Positions 29,146-39,234 of a stretch of DNA of 64,000 nucleotides are shown piece after piece (the first letter of the stretch is position 1; the number at the start of each line of letters is the position of its first letter). The DNA is from Thiohalospira halophila DSM 15071. Lineage in GTDB: Bacteria; Pseudomonadota; Gammaproteobacteria; Thiohalospirales; Thiohalospiraceae. The position numbers and the translations under genes were made by a program. The notes beneath the pieces are model-generated. The model was not told the DNA's origin. It worked only from the letters and a program-made list of their open reading frames with translations, and ran no database searches. Where the stretch lies: positions 229,105 to 293,104 of the forward strand of contig NZ_FOMJ01000002.1 in assembly GCF_900112605.1 (NCBI RefSeq), written 5' to 3'.

Positions 29146-29493
29146 TCAGCCGGCGAAGGTGGTCCGCCGAAAGCCCCAGAGGTGCCGGGCGGGGCCGGCG
29201 AATTCGATATAGATGCGCTCGGCGGGGATGTCGAACTCCCCGGCCAGGTCGCACAGGGTGGCCGAGAGGTCGGCGGTGCGCTCCTCCGGCAGCCCCAGGC
29301 TCTTGAGCTCCAGGTAGGCCGCCGGCTCGGTGGAGCCGCCGAAGCGCAGGTTCACGCCGGGGGTCACCTCGACCATGACGTAGCCCTCGGGCTTGCCCAG
29401 CTCCGCGGCCACGGTGGCGGAGGCGCGCCGGCTCAGGTCCTCGGCGGCGCTCTCGTCCAGGGCGACGTTGGTGCGGAAGGCGAGATAGGGCAT
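29146..29493 (-). CDS. MIF/tautomerase-superfamily protein
   Basis: A 115-residue protein of the macrophage migration inhibitory factor family. Pro2, the catalytic base after Met removal, is present ([10 protein letters not shown]); [21 protein letters not shown] and the C-terminal [20 protein letters not shown] are the family strands. Bacterial members are trimers with phenylpyruvate or dopachrome tautomerase activity in vitro; natural substrate unknown. It starts 3 bases after the DUF3579 stop, so the two are co-translated. It may be co-transcribed with proS (50-bp gap). Confidence 0.85.
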   Translation of the reverse strand: MPYLAFRTNVALDESAAEDLSRRASATVAAELGKPEGYVMVEVTPGVNLRFGGSTEPAAYLELKSLGLPEERTADLSATLCDLAGEFDIPAERIYIEFAGPARHLWGFRRTTFAG

Positions 29494-29496
29494 GGG

Positions 29497-29823
29497 TCAG
29501 TCCTCGCTGTCGGCCTCGGTGATACGCAGGTCGTTGGCGTGGGCGAAATCCATGATGTACCGGAACAGGTCCGGCTGGGACTGCTCCAGGTCCGGGTGGA
29601 CCACGATGGACTTGACGCCGTTGAAGGCGATGGGCCGCAGCATCGGCGAGTAGTGGATGCGGCCGCCGTCGAAGGTCGACAGCGCGCCGCTCATGCGCTC
29701 GGCCCAGTCACTGGGCCGGAATTTCCGGCCCTCGTTGGTCGTCCCCTGGACGATGTAGACCTTGCCCTGACGACGGGCATCGGCGGGTTCGGGGAGTTCG
29801 ACGTCGGCCTTGGCGGATGACAT
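29497..29823 (-). CDS. DUF3579 protein
   Basis: A 108-residue protein of the DUF3579 family, identified from [30 protein letters not shown] and the [40 protein letters not shown] block. The family is small, cytosolic and of unknown function, common in Beta- and Gammaproteobacteria. It is first in a minus-strand unit with the MIF-like gene and proS. The N-terminal 20 residues are polar and variable. Confidence 0.8.
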   Translation of the reverse strand: MSSAKADVELPEPADARRQGKVYIVQGTTNEGRKFRPSDWAERMSGALSTFDGGRIHYSPMLRPIAFNGVKSIVVHPDLEQSQPDLFRYIMDFAHANDLRITEADSED

Positions 29824-29876
29824 GGGGATAGTTCGGCTCGCTGTTGCGTCCAGACCGCGGGCACCGGGCCCACCCT

Positions 29877-29902
29877 GCCGGATCGAGTCTAAAGGATCCG
29901 GC
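29877..29902. other. Hairpin between the MutS2-like and DUF3579 genes
   Basis: GCCGGATC and GATCCGGC pair across a 10-base loop in the 168-bp gap between two minus-strand genes. It could end the mutS2-like transcript (no T-run) or lie in the leader of the next unit. The rest of the gap shows no gene. Confidence 0.35.
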
Positions 29903-29991
29903 CGGCTTATGGTACAGGGGGAACGGTCGAATTCCCTTGCGGGAAGGCCCGGAATGCGGCCCCGTTCACACTCTGGCGGCGGGGCGGCCCG

Positions 29992-31569
29992 TCAGCCGGC
30001 GTCGGCGGGCCGCCGGGCGATCCGCTGGAGGTGGTCCCGGGCGCGGCCCACCAGCTCCGGGGCCAGCCCGTTGCGCTCGGCGATGAGCAGCCCCAGGGAG
30101 CGCCCGGGTTCCCCCACGGCCAGCTGGTAGGTGGGGGCGAGGGCGTCGTGATCAAAGCGCATGGAGGCGTTGACCACGTACTCGGCGCTCTCGGCGTAGT
30201 CCTTGAGCGGCGAGAGGTGGGTGTTGACGATGCCCTGAACCCCGCGGCCGGAGAGCTCGTCCAGCACCGACATGGCCAGCGCCGCCCCCTCCTCGGGGTC
30301 GGTGCCGGTGCCCAGCTCGTCCATGAGGACCAGGGTACTGTTGTCCGCCTCGTCCAGGATGCGCTTGAGCTTCTCCACGTGGCCGGCAAAGGTGGAGAGG
30401 TGGTGGAAGAGGTCCTGGGGATCGCCCACGTCCACCAGCACCCGGTCGTAGGCGCCGATGGTGCACTCGCCCTCCGCCGGGACGTGGAGGCCGCAGTGGG
30501 CCATGGTTACCAGCAGTCCCAGGGTCTTCAGCACCACCGTCTTGCCGCCGGTGTTGGGGCCGGTGATGACCAGCATGCGGTTGGTATCGTCCAGCTCGAT
30601 GGTCAGCGGCACCGGCTGCGGCCCGGTGCCCTCGGCGAACTGGAGCAGTAGCAGGGGGTGGTAGGCCTCGTTGAGCCGTAGCCCCGGCTGGTCGGCCAGG
30701 ATCGGGGCATGGGCGTTCAGATGGATGGAGAGCTGGGCCCCGGCGGTGGCCAGGTCCACCCAGGTGACGGCGGTCACCAGCCGGTCCAGGGTATCGGCGT
30801 GTTCGCGCACCGTGTCGGTGACCTCGCGCAGCAGGCGCTGCTCCTCCGCCTGGATGCGTCCGTCCATGGCCTCCAGCCGGTTGTTCACTGCCACCGCCTC
30901 CACCGGCTCGATGATGACGTCCCGGCCGCCCATGGCGGTGCCCCGGCGCACACCCTTGACGCCGTCGGCGTGGGTGGCGCGCAGGGTGATGGCCGCCCGG
31001 GGGCCGTGCCAGGTCACCTTCTTCGGGTCGTCCACGGCGTCGCGCAGGTCGCGCTTGTCCTGGCGCTTGCGCACCGACTCGGTGGCCTCTTCGCCCAGGG
31101 AGCGGCGCTCGCCGTGGAGGCGGCCCAGCTCCTCGGAGGCATCCTCGCGCAGCTTGCCAGTGCTGCTCAGTACCTCGTCCAGCCGCGCCACCAGCGGCGC
31201 GGGCAGTTCCAGGTTGCCGGCCCCGCTGGGGTGGAGGGCCGGATGGCGGCCCAGGAAGTCGTTGAGGTCCGAACCAGCGCGCAACAGGGTGCGGAGATTC
31301 TCCAGCGCCGTCACCGCCAGCGCCGCCCCCGGGGTCCGGGCCTGGCGCAGGGCCGGCCGGACATCCGGGAGCTCGGGCAGCGGCGGGCCGTCGCCGGCCT
31401 CGATGGCGGCGCGCGCGGCGGAGATCGCCTCCTGCATGCGGCGGGCGCCGTCGCGGCTGGGCGCCGGGGCGAGGTTGCGGCAGGCCTCCGCGCCGTAGGG
31501 CGTCGCGGCCAGCTTCTCCAAGAGACGGCGGATGCCGTCGAATTCCAGGGACTTGAGATCGCTCTCCAT
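29992..31569 (-). CDS. MutS2-like ATPase lacking the Smr nuclease domain
   Basis: A 525-residue relative of MutS2. The clamp/core region is followed by the ATPase: Walker A GPNTGGKT (337-344), signature LSTFAGHV (391-398), Walker [14 protein letters not shown] (412-424). Typical MutS2 is near 780 residues and ends in a coiled coil plus Smr endonuclease; here the chain ends about 100 residues after Walker B with no KOW-like or Smr segment. The stop is followed by noncoding DNA, and no Smr remnant was seen in the next 168 bp, so this looks like a stable short form and not a recent break. MutS2 acts on stalled ribosomes or recombination intermediates; without the nuclease only binding/ATPase roles remain. 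Start [18 protein letters not shown] matches MutS2. Confidence 0.82.
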   Translation of the reverse strand: MESDLKSLEFDGIRRLLEKLAATPYGAEACRNLAPAPSRDGARRMQEAISAARAAIEAGDGPPLPELPDVRPALRQARTPGAALAVTALENLRTLLRAGSDLNDFLGRHPALHPSGAGNLELPAPLVARLDEVLSSTGKLREDASEELGRLHGERRSLGEEATESVRKRQDKRDLRDAVDDPKKVTWHGPRAAITLRATHADGVKGVRRGTAMGGRDVIIEPVEAVAVNNRLEAMDGRIQAEEQRLLREVTDTVREHADTLDRLVTAVTWVDLATAGAQLSIHLNAHAPILADQPGLRLNEAYHPLLLLQFAEGTGPQPVPLTIELDDTNRMLVITGPNTGGKTVVLKTLGLLVTMAHCGLHVPAEGECTIGAYDRVLVDVGDPQDLFHHLSTFAGHVEKLKRILDEADNSTLVLMDELGTGTDPEEGAALAMSVLDELSGRGVQGIVNTHLSPLKDYAESAEYVVNASMRFDHDALAPTYQLAVGEPGRSLGLLIAERNGLAPELVGRARDHLQRIARRPADAG

Positions 31570-31744
31570 GGGGCCTATTCCCGACCGTGTGGGTAGGGAG
31601 AGGCTAGCACGGTACCGGGGTCGGAAAAACCGCCGACGGGATCCTGTTCCAGGGTCGGGTTGTTCTCCAGGAACAGGCCCGGCGGACTGGTACTGCTTGC
31701 CCCATCCACAGCACTCCAGGGGCAGTTCCCGGGACGGGTATCGG

Positions 31745-31773
31745 TTGACCCGTCGGTCGGTTGACAGTACGTT
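31745..31773 (+). promoter_or_regulatory. ilvB: Promoter candidate upstream of ilvB
   Basis: TTGACC (31745-31750) is spaced 17 bp from TACGTT (31768-31773). A consensus TTGACA at 31761-31766 and TTGACG near 31773 offer other -35 elements, so the exact promoter is uncertain. The transcript leader would be under 60 bases: I find no branched-chain leader peptide here. Further upstream CCTGTTCC/GGAACAGG (about 31639-31680) can form a stem-loop. Confidence 0.35.
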
Positions 31774-31825
31774 TGACGGTTCACATTCGTGCCGCCAGTG
31801 GCGGCGATTTGCGGGGGAATTGCCA

Positions 31826-33544
31826 GTGGAGTTGAGCGGCGGCGAGATCATCGTCCAGTTCCTGCGGGACGAAGGTGTGGAATACATCTTCGGCTATCCC
31901 GGCGGGGCGGCGCTGCATATCTATGATGCCCTCCACGGCCAGCAGGACATCCGGCACATCCTGGTACGCCACGAGCAGGGTGCCGGCCACGCGGCCGACG
32001 GCTATGCCCGGGCCACCGGGAAACCGGGGGTGATGCTGGTCACCTCGGGGCCCGGCGTGACCAACGCCGTGACCGGCATCGCCACCGCCCACATGGACTC
32101 CATCCCCATGGTGGTGATCAGCGGCCAGGTGCCCACCGGGGTCATCGGCTCCGACGCCTTCCAGGAGGTGGACGCGGTGGGCATTACCCGGCCCTGCGTG
32201 AAGCACAACTTCCTGGTCAAGGATGTTCGCGACCTGGCCAGCACCCTGAAGAAGGCCTTCCACATCGCCACCAGCGGCCGCCCCGGTCCGGTGCTGGTGG
32301 ACGTGCCCAAGGATGTCACCGACCCGTCGGTGAAGATCCCCTATACCTATCCGTCCAGTGTGAGCCTGCGCTCCTACAATCCGGTGACGCGCGGCCATCC
32401 GGGCCAGATCAAGCGGGCGGTGGACCTGCTCCTCTCCGCCAAGCGGCCCATGATCTACACCGGCGGCGGTGTGGTCCTCGGTGAGGCCTCGGCGGCGCTT
32501 ACCGAGATCACCCGGGAGCTGGGCTACCCCATTACCCAGACCCTCATGGGGCTGGGCTCCTACCCGGCCTCGGACTCGCAGTTCCTCGGCATGCTCGGCA
32601 TGCACGGGACCTACGAGGCCAACATGGCCATGCACGAGTGCGATGTGCTGTTCGCCGTGGGCGCGCGCTTCGACGATCGCGTCACCGGCAACACCGAGCA
32701 CTTCTCGCCCAACGCCCGGATCATCCACCTGGATATCGATCCCTCGAGCATCTCCAAGAACGTGCGTGTGGATGTCCCCATCGTCGGCGACACCGACCAG
32801 GTCCTCCAGGAGATGCTGCGACTCATGCGCAGTGGCGACCGGCATCCGGACGGTGCGGCTCTCAAGGAGTGGTGGGGCCAGATCGAGCAGTGGCGGAGCC
32901 TGAACTGTCTGGGTTACGACCGCAGCAGCGAGCTCATCAAGCCGCAGATGGTCATCGAGAAGCTGGCCGAGGTCACCGGCGGCGATGCCTATGTCAGCTC
33001 CGACGTGGGCCAGCATCAGATGTGGGCGGCGCAGTTCTACGGCTTCAACAAGCCGCGGCGCTGGTTGAATTCCGGCGGCCTGGGGACCATGGGCTTCGGT
33101 CTGCCAGCCGCCATTGGTGCCCAGCTCGCCGACCCGCAGGCGGACGTAGCCTGCGTAACCGGCGAGGCGAGTATCCAGATGTGCATCCAGGAGCTCTCCA
33201 CCTGCCTGCAGTACATGCTGCCGCTGAAGATCATCAACCTGAACAACCGCTACATGGGCATGGTGCGGCAGTGGCAGGAGTTCTTCTACGAGAGCCGCTA
33301 CAGCCACTCCTACATGGACGCCCTGCCCGACTTCGTCCGCCTGGCCGAGGCCTACGGCCACACCGGTCTGCGGGTGGAGCGGCCCGGCGACGTGGAGGGC
33401 GCCCTGCGCGAGGCCTTCGCCATGAAGGACCGGCTGGTCTTCCTGGACTTCATTACCGACCAGACCGAGAACGTCTACCCCATGATCGAGGCGGGGAAGG
33501 GGCACCACGAGATGCACCTGTCCCCCGACCGGGAGCTCGCCTGA
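31826..33544 (+). CDS. ilvB: Acetolactate synthase large subunit
   Basis: A 572-residue ThDP enzyme making acetolactate/acetohydroxybutyrate, first step of valine, leucine and isoleucine synthesis. [15 protein letters not shown] with the catalytic Glu in [18 protein letters not shown], the FAD region in the centre, and [31 protein letters not shown] as the ThDP/Mg motif. The family start [13 protein letters not shown] gives the GTG at 31826, with GGGGGA 9 bases upstream. ilvH follows one base after the stop. The set has no sign of inactivation. Confidence 0.96.
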   Translation: MELSGGEIIVQFLRDEGVEYIFGYPGGAALHIYDALHGQQDIRHILVRHEQGAGHAADGYARATGKPGVMLVTSGPGVTNAVTGIATAHMDSIPMVVISGQVPTGVIGSDAFQEVDAVGITRPCVKHNFLVKDVRDLASTLKKAFHIATSGRPGPVLVDVPKDVTDPSVKIPYTYPSSVSLRSYNPVTRGHPGQIKRAVDLLLSAKRPMIYTGGGVVLGEASAALTEITRELGYPITQTLMGLGSYPASDSQFLGMLGMHGTYEANMAMHECDVLFAVGARFDDRVTGNTEHFSPNARIIHLDIDPSSISKNVRVDVPIVGDTDQVLQEMLRLMRSGDRHPDGAALKEWWGQIEQWRSLNCLGYDRSSELIKPQMVIEKLAEVTGGDAYVSSDVGQHQMWAAQFYGFNKPRRWLNSGGLGTMGFGLPAAIGAQLADPQADVACVTGEASIQMCIQELSTCLQYMLPLKIINLNNRYMGMVRQWQEFFYESRYSHSYMDALPDFVRLAEAYGHTGLRVERPGDVEGALREAFAMKDRLVFLDFITDQTENVYPMIEAGKGHHEMHLSPDRELA

Positions 33545-33545
33545 C

Positions 33546-35119
<1,574 letters not shown>

Positions 35120-35138
35120 GGGCCCCCTGACGGGAATC

Positions 35139-35903
35139 GTGCCACACGACGAGAGCTCCAGCGGGGAGCCGGGCCGCCGCCGCGGCATCTATCTGCTCCC
35201 CAACCTGCTGACCACGGCGGCGCTGTTCGCCGGCTTCTTTGCCATCATCAGCGCCATGGGGGGCGACCACCGCACGGCGGCGGTCGCCATCTTCGTGGCC
35301 ATGATCCTGGACGGGCTGGACGGCCGGGTCGCCCGGCTGACCAACACCCAGACCGATTTCGGCGTCCAGTTCGACAGCCTCGCCGATCTCATCTCCTTCG
35401 GCCTGGCCCCGGCGTTGGTGGTCCATCAGTGGGCGCTCACAGACCTGGGCAAGGTGGGCTGGCTCGCGGCCTTCGTCTACGTGGCGTCGGCCGCCCTGCG
35501 GCTGGCCCGGTTCAATACCCAGGTGGCCCATGCCGATCGCGGCCACTTCCAGGGGTTGGCCTCGCCGGCGGCGGCGGCGTTGCTGGCGGGGATGGTCTGG
35601 GCGGTGCCGGCCTACGGGTTCGACCCGGCAGAACTGGCCATCCCGGCGGCGGTGCTCACCGTCCTGGCGGGCCTGTTCATGGTCTCCAACCTCCGCTATC
35701 GCAGCTTCAAGGACTTCGACCTCCGGGGCCGGGTGCCCTTCGTGGCGCTGCTGGTCATCGTCCTGATCTTTGTCCTGGTGGCCCTGGACCCGCCGCAGGT
35801 GCTCTTCGGCGCCGCCCTCATCTATGCTGCCAGCGGCCCGGTGGAGACCCTGCGCTCCCTGCGCCACCGGCGGCGGGAGCGGGCGCGGCGTTCCGGTTCC
35901 TGA
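35139..35903 (+). CDS. pssA: CDP-diacylglycerol-serine O-phosphatidyltransferase
   Basis: A 254-residue membrane enzyme that makes phosphatidylserine. The CDP-alcohol motif is complete: Asp58, Asp61-Gly62, Ala65-Arg66, Gly75, Asp79, Asp83. The N-terminal GIYLLPNLLTTAALFAGFFAI and central RLARFN are typical of the membrane (type II) Pss. About eight helices. GTG start at 35139. The ilvC-pssA-leuA order is common in Gammaproteobacteria and does not imply a shared pathway. The nested repeat copy 3 begins 14 bp after its stop. Confidence 0.93.
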   Translation: MPHDESSSGEPGRRRGIYLLPNLLTTAALFAGFFAIISAMGGDHRTAAVAIFVAMILDGLDGRVARLTNTQTDFGVQFDSLADLISFGLAPALVVHQWALTDLGKVGWLAAFVYVASAALRLARFNTQVAHADRGHFQGLASPAAAALLAGMVWAVPAYGFDPAELAIPAAVLTVLAGLFMVSNLRYRSFKDFDLRGRVPFVALLVIVLIFVLVALDPPQVLFGAALIYAASGPVETLRSLRHRRRERARRSGS

Positions 35904-35917
35904 GGGGCGTCGGGAGC

Positions 35918-36043
35918 CAGCCTGTGCCGGGAGTCCGAGGGCGACAGGGCAGGGACGCCGTACATACGTCCATGTAGGCTCCACGACGGCATCCCTGCCG
36001 TCGAGGCCCTGCCCTGTCGCCCTCGGACTCCCGGCACAGGCTG
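35918..36043. repeat. Nested inverted-repeat element, copy 3 of 3
   Basis: Arms 35918-35954 and 36007-36043 (37 bp) are perfect reverse complements. The 52-bp core 35955-36006 has an inner hairpin CGACGGCA-TCCC-TGCCGTCG (35984-36003). The core closely resembles copy 2 (same length, start ACGCCGTA, shared GGCTC and GCATCCCTGC blocks), yet the arms are different. It separates pssA from the leu promoter. Confidence 0.88.
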
Positions 36044-36088
36044 TATTCGGGTCTCCTTGCCATGAACCTGCGGGCCACCAGCCGGGGG

Positions 36089-36117
36089 TTGGCGAAGTCG
36101 CAAATGCGATTTATACT
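36089..36117 (+). promoter_or_regulatory. leuA: Sigma70-type promoter of the leu leader and leuA
   Basis: TTGGCG (36089-36094) and TATACT (36112-36117) are separated by 17 bp; the -10 lies in the only AT-rich patch of the region (GCGATTTATACTAAG). Transcription would begin near 36124, 26 bases before the leader peptide ATG. Confidence 0.7.
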
Positions 36118-36149
36118 AAGTCCAGATTCGCCCTGGAACCCCGTACCCC

Positions 36150-36263
36150 ATGGCCATCCGCGCACCGCACAACAACGCATACAGCGATCGTCGCCCCGGC
36201 GGCGATCGTGCGGTCGCGCCCCTCCTGACCAGCCTGCGACTGCTGCCGCTGCGGCGGCTATAG
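36150..36263 (+). CDS. leuL: Leucine-rich leader peptide of leuA (attenuator)
   Basis: A 37-codon frame just behind a good promoter. Its last 13 residues read LLTSLRLLPLRRL, seven leucines, two of the codons (CTC, CTA) being rare in this genome. Enterobacterial leuL peptides have clustered Leu codons to sense charged tRNALeu and control leuA. Within the transcript, bases 36185-36208 form a strong hairpin across the leader frame, and CGAGGCGCCTCG (36321-36332) is self-complementary before leuA. I do not see a terminator with a U-run, so the downstream mechanism is unclear. The ribosome-binding site is weak. Too short for routine gene finding. Confidence 0.7.
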   Translation: MAIRAPHNNAYSDRRPGGDRAVAPLLTSLRLLPLRRL

Positions 36264-36364
36264 ATCTCGACCCCTCTCCCCCCGTGTGACGTATGCAGCC
36301 CGCCCGACCCGTTGGAGCGGCGAGGCGCCTCGATTACCATGGCCTTTCGGCTGGAGGAATCCCC

Positions 36365-37912
36365 ATGAGTCAGGAACATCTCACCATCTTTGATACCACC
36401 CTTCGCGACGGGGAGCAGAGTCCCGGCGCTTCCATGACGCGCGAAGAGAAGATCCGTATCGCCCGGCAGCTCGAGCGGCTGCGGGTGGACGTCATCGAGG
36501 CCGGCTTCCCGGCGGCCAGCGAGGGCGACTTCGAGTCGGTCCGGGCCGTCGCCGAGAGCGTGAAGGAGAGCACGGTCTGCGGCCTCGCCCGCGCCGTGGA
36601 GCGGGACATCGAGCGTGCCGGGGAGGCGCTGGCCGGTGCCGCCCACGCCCGCATCCACACCTTCATCGCCACCTCCACGGTGCACATGGAGAACAAGCTC
36701 CGCATGGGGCCGGACGAGGTGGTGGAGCGGGCCGTGGCCGCCGTGCGCCGGGCGCGGGACTTCGTGGACGACGTGGAGTTCTCCGCCGAGGATGCCGGCC
36801 GCTCCGAGCCGGACTTCCTCTACCGCATCGTGGAGGCGGCCATCGACGCCGGGGCGACCACCATCAATATCCCGGACACGGTGGGCTACGCCATCCCGGA
36901 GCAGTTCGGCCAGCTCATCGCCGACATCCGGGCCAACGTCCCCAACAGCGACCGGGCGACCTTCTCCAGCCACTGCCACAACGACCTCGGCCTCGCCGTG
37001 GCCAACTCCCTGGCGGCGGTGACCAACGGCGCCCGCCAGGTGGAGTGCACCATCAACGGCCTCGGCGAGCGGGCGGGTAACGCGGCGCTGGAGGAGATCG
37101 TCATGGCCCTGCAGGTGCGCCAGGACGTCTTCCCCTGCAACACCCGCATCGATACCACCCAGATCGTGCCCAGCTCCAAGCTGGTGGCGTCGGTGACCGG
37201 CTTCCAGCCGCAGCCCAACAAGGCCATCGTGGGCGCCAACGCCTTCGCCCACGAGTCGGGGATCCACCAGGACGGGGTGCTCAAGCACCGCGAGACCTAC
37301 GAGATCATGCGCGCCGAGGATGTGGGCTGGAACACCAACCGCATGGTCCTGGGCAAGCACTCCGGCCGGAACGCCTTCAAGTCGCGGCTGGCCGAGATCG
37401 GCATCGAGCTGGAATCGGAGGCGATACTCAACGACGCCTTCGCCAAATTCAAGGAACTCGCCGACAAGAAGCACGAGATCTTCGACGAGGACCTCCAGAC
37501 CCTGGTCACCGAGGCCGGGGTGGAGGCGGAGAACCAGCGCGTCCAGCTGGTCTCCGTCCACGTCTGCTCCGAGACCGGGGAGACGCCGGAGGCCACCGTC
37601 ACCCTGGAGGTCGACGGCGAGGAGCGCCAGGGCCGGGCCACCGGCAGCGGCTCGGTGGATGCCACCTTCTCCGCCATCGAGGCGGTCATGGCCTCCACCA
37701 CCCAGCTGTTGCTCTACTCGGTGAACAACATCACCTCCGGCACTGACGCCCAGGGCGAGGTCACCGTCCGGCTGGAGCGGGGCGGGCGCATCGTCAACGG
37801 CCAGGGGGCCGACGTCGATATCGTCATCGCCTCCGCCCAGGCCTATATCAATGCCCTGAACAAGATCATGGCGCCGGTGGAGCGTTCCCACCCCCAGGCC
37901 GGCGACGTCTAG
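36365..37912 (+). CDS. leuA: 2-isopropylmalate synthase
   Basis: A 515-residue enzyme that condenses acetyl-CoA with ketoisovalerate, first committed step of leucine synthesis. [13 protein letters not shown] (about 13-25) holds the Arg-Asp metal site; [17 protein letters not shown] carries the metal-binding His residues; [12 protein letters not shown] follows. The C-terminal 130 residues form the LeuA allosteric domain ([22 protein letters not shown]), which binds leucine. ATG at 36365 is preceded by GGAGGA. Regulated by the leader upstream and by leucine feedback (inferred from family). Confidence 0.97.
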   Translation: MSQEHLTIFDTTLRDGEQSPGASMTREEKIRIARQLERLRVDVIEAGFPAASEGDFESVRAVAESVKESTVCGLARAVERDIERAGEALAGAAHARIHTFIATSTVHMENKLRMGPDEVVERAVAAVRRARDFVDDVEFSAEDAGRSEPDFLYRIVEAAIDAGATTINIPDTVGYAIPEQFGQLIADIRANVPNSDRATFSSHCHNDLGLAVANSLAAVTNGARQVECTINGLGERAGNAALEEIVMALQVRQDVFPCNTRIDTTQIVPSSKLVASVTGFQPQPNKAIVGANAFAHESGIHQDGVLKHRETYEIMRAEDVGWNTNRMVLGKHSGRNAFKSRLAEIGIELESEAILNDAFAKFKELADKKHEIFDEDLQTLVTEAGVEAENQRVQLVSVHVCSETGETPEATVTLEVDGEERQGRATGSGSVDATFSAIEAVMASTTQLLLYSVNNITSGTDAQGEVTVRLERGGRIVNGQGADVDIVIASAQAYINALNKIMAPVERSHPQAGDV

Positions 37913-37916
37913 CGCC

Positions 37917-38750
37917 GTGGAGGAGGGGCGACGCCGGGTCTGGCTGGAGGCGCTGGGGATCCCGCGGTGGGAGCGCCGCGCGGATGCCCCGGCGCCGCAG
38001 CTCGGGCCGGCCGAAGGCACCGAGGTGGCGCCCGTCGGCGCCGAGGAGCCGGCGACCGCCCCGCAGGCCGGGGATGAGCCGGCCTCCTCCGAGTCGAGGG
38101 CCGGCGAGGGCGGTGCAGCCGAGGGGGCGCCCGGTGCGCCGGAGGAACCTATCGTCCCCGCGCCCGATCCCGTGGCCCGCCTCGACTGGGAGCCGCTGGC
38201 CGCCCGGGTCGCCGAGTGCACCGCCTGCGACCTCCACCAGTCCCGAACGCAGACCGTCTTCGGCGTGGGCGACCGCGCCGCCGACTGGCTGGTGGTGGGC
38301 GAGGCCCCGGGGGCCGAGGAGGATCGCCGCGGCGAGCCCTTCGTGGGTCGGGCCGGGGAGCTCCTGGACGCCATGCTCGTCGCCCTGGGGCTGGCCCGCG
38401 GTAGCGGCGTCTACATCGCCAACATCCTCAAGTGCCGCCCCCCGCGCAACCGCGACCCCCAGCCGGCGGAGGTGGCCGCCTGTTCCCCCTACCTGCGGCG
38501 CCAGATCGAGCTCATCGACCCGGGCGTAATCCTCGCCGTGGGCCGGATCGCCGCCACCAACCTGCTGGGCCGGGAGGCCCGACTGGGGGAACTGCGCGGG
38601 AAGGTCCACGCCCATCCGGAGACGGGGACGCCGGTGGTGGTTACCTACCACCCCGCCTATCTCCTGCGGAACCCGGCGGACAAGGCCCGCGCCTGGGCGG
38701 ACCTGAAGCTGGCCCGCCAAACCCTGGCGGAGCACAGGGGTGACGCCTGA
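37917..38750 (+). CDS. udg: Family 4 uracil-DNA glycosylase
   Basis: A 277-residue iron-sulfur uracil-DNA glycosylase. The [4Fe-4S] ligands are Cys101, Cys104, Cys173 and Cys189; motif A is GEAPG (128-132) and the DNA-contacting motif is HPAYLLR (245-251). It removes uracil from DNA. Residues 12-88 form an unusual Ala/Pro/Glu-rich acidic, low-complexity extension before the catalytic domain, also seen in some proteobacterial homologues. GTG start 4 bases after the leuA stop; its end overlaps rimI by 11 bases, so udg-rimI is coupled. Confidence 0.93.
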   Translation: MEEGRRRVWLEALGIPRWERRADAPAPQLGPAEGTEVAPVGAEEPATAPQAGDEPASSESRAGEGGAAEGAPGAPEEPIVPAPDPVARLDWEPLAARVAECTACDLHQSRTQTVFGVGDRAADWLVVGEAPGAEEDRRGEPFVGRAGELLDAMLVALGLARGSGVYIANILKCRPPRNRDPQPAEVAACSPYLRRQIELIDPGVILAVGRIAATNLLGREARLGELRGKVHAHPETGTPVVVTYHPAYLLRNPADKARAWADLKLARQTLAEHRGDA

Positions 38751-39228
38751 GCCCATCATCCGCCCCATGGTGGGGGCGGACCTCCCGGCGATCCTGACCA
38801 TCGAGGAGGCCACCTACCACGAGCCCTGGACCGAGGGGATCTTCCGGGACTGTCTGCGCGTGGGCTATACCGGCCGGGTCCTGGAGGTCGCATCGGCCAC
38901 GGGGGAGGCCGCGGGCCTCGCCGGCTACGGCCTGCTCTCGGCCGCCGCCGGGGAGTGCCACATCCTCAACCTCTGCACCGCCCCCGACCAGCGAGGTCGG
39001 GGTGTGGGGCGACTCCTCCTGCGCGCCCTCCTGGCCGAGGGCCGGCTCGCGGGGGCGGAACAGGCCTTCCTGGAGGTCCGCCCCTCCAATGCCGCCGCCC
39101 TTGGTCTCTACCAGGCCGAGGGTTTCGAGACCGTGGGCGTGCGCGAGGGCTACTACCCGGCCGAAGCGGGTCGGGAGGATGCCTGGGTGCTGCGGCGGGA
39201 GCTGGTGGGCCGAAACCCCGGCGGCTGA
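38740..39228 (+). CDS. rimI: Ribosomal-protein-alanine acetyltransferase RimI
   Basis: A 162-residue GNAT acetyltransferase. HILNLCTAPDQRGRGVGRLLLRALL includes the acetyl-CoA loop (Q/RGRGVG), and VRPSNAAALGLYQAEGFETVGVREGYYP is the RimI signature, with the Tyr used in catalysis. It acetylates the N-terminus of ribosomal protein S18. Start is a GTG inside udg, giving MTPEPIIRPM. The udg-rimI pair occurs widely. Convergent with the GGDEF/EAL gene 6 bp further. Confidence 0.88.
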   Translation: MTPEPIIRPMVGADLPAILTIEEATYHEPWTEGIFRDCLRVGYTGRVLEVASATGEAAGLAGYGLLSAAAGECHILNLCTAPDQRGRGVGRLLLRALLAEGRLAGAEQAFLEVRPSNAAALGLYQAEGFETVGVREGYYPAEAGREDAWVLRRELVGRNPGG

Positions 39229-39234
39229 TCCCTG

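Noticed and set aside
31639..31825. Branched-chain leader peptide upstream of ilvB
   Set aside because: No short frame with clustered Ile/Leu/Val codons was found between the possible promoters and the GTG start, and the leader is too short.
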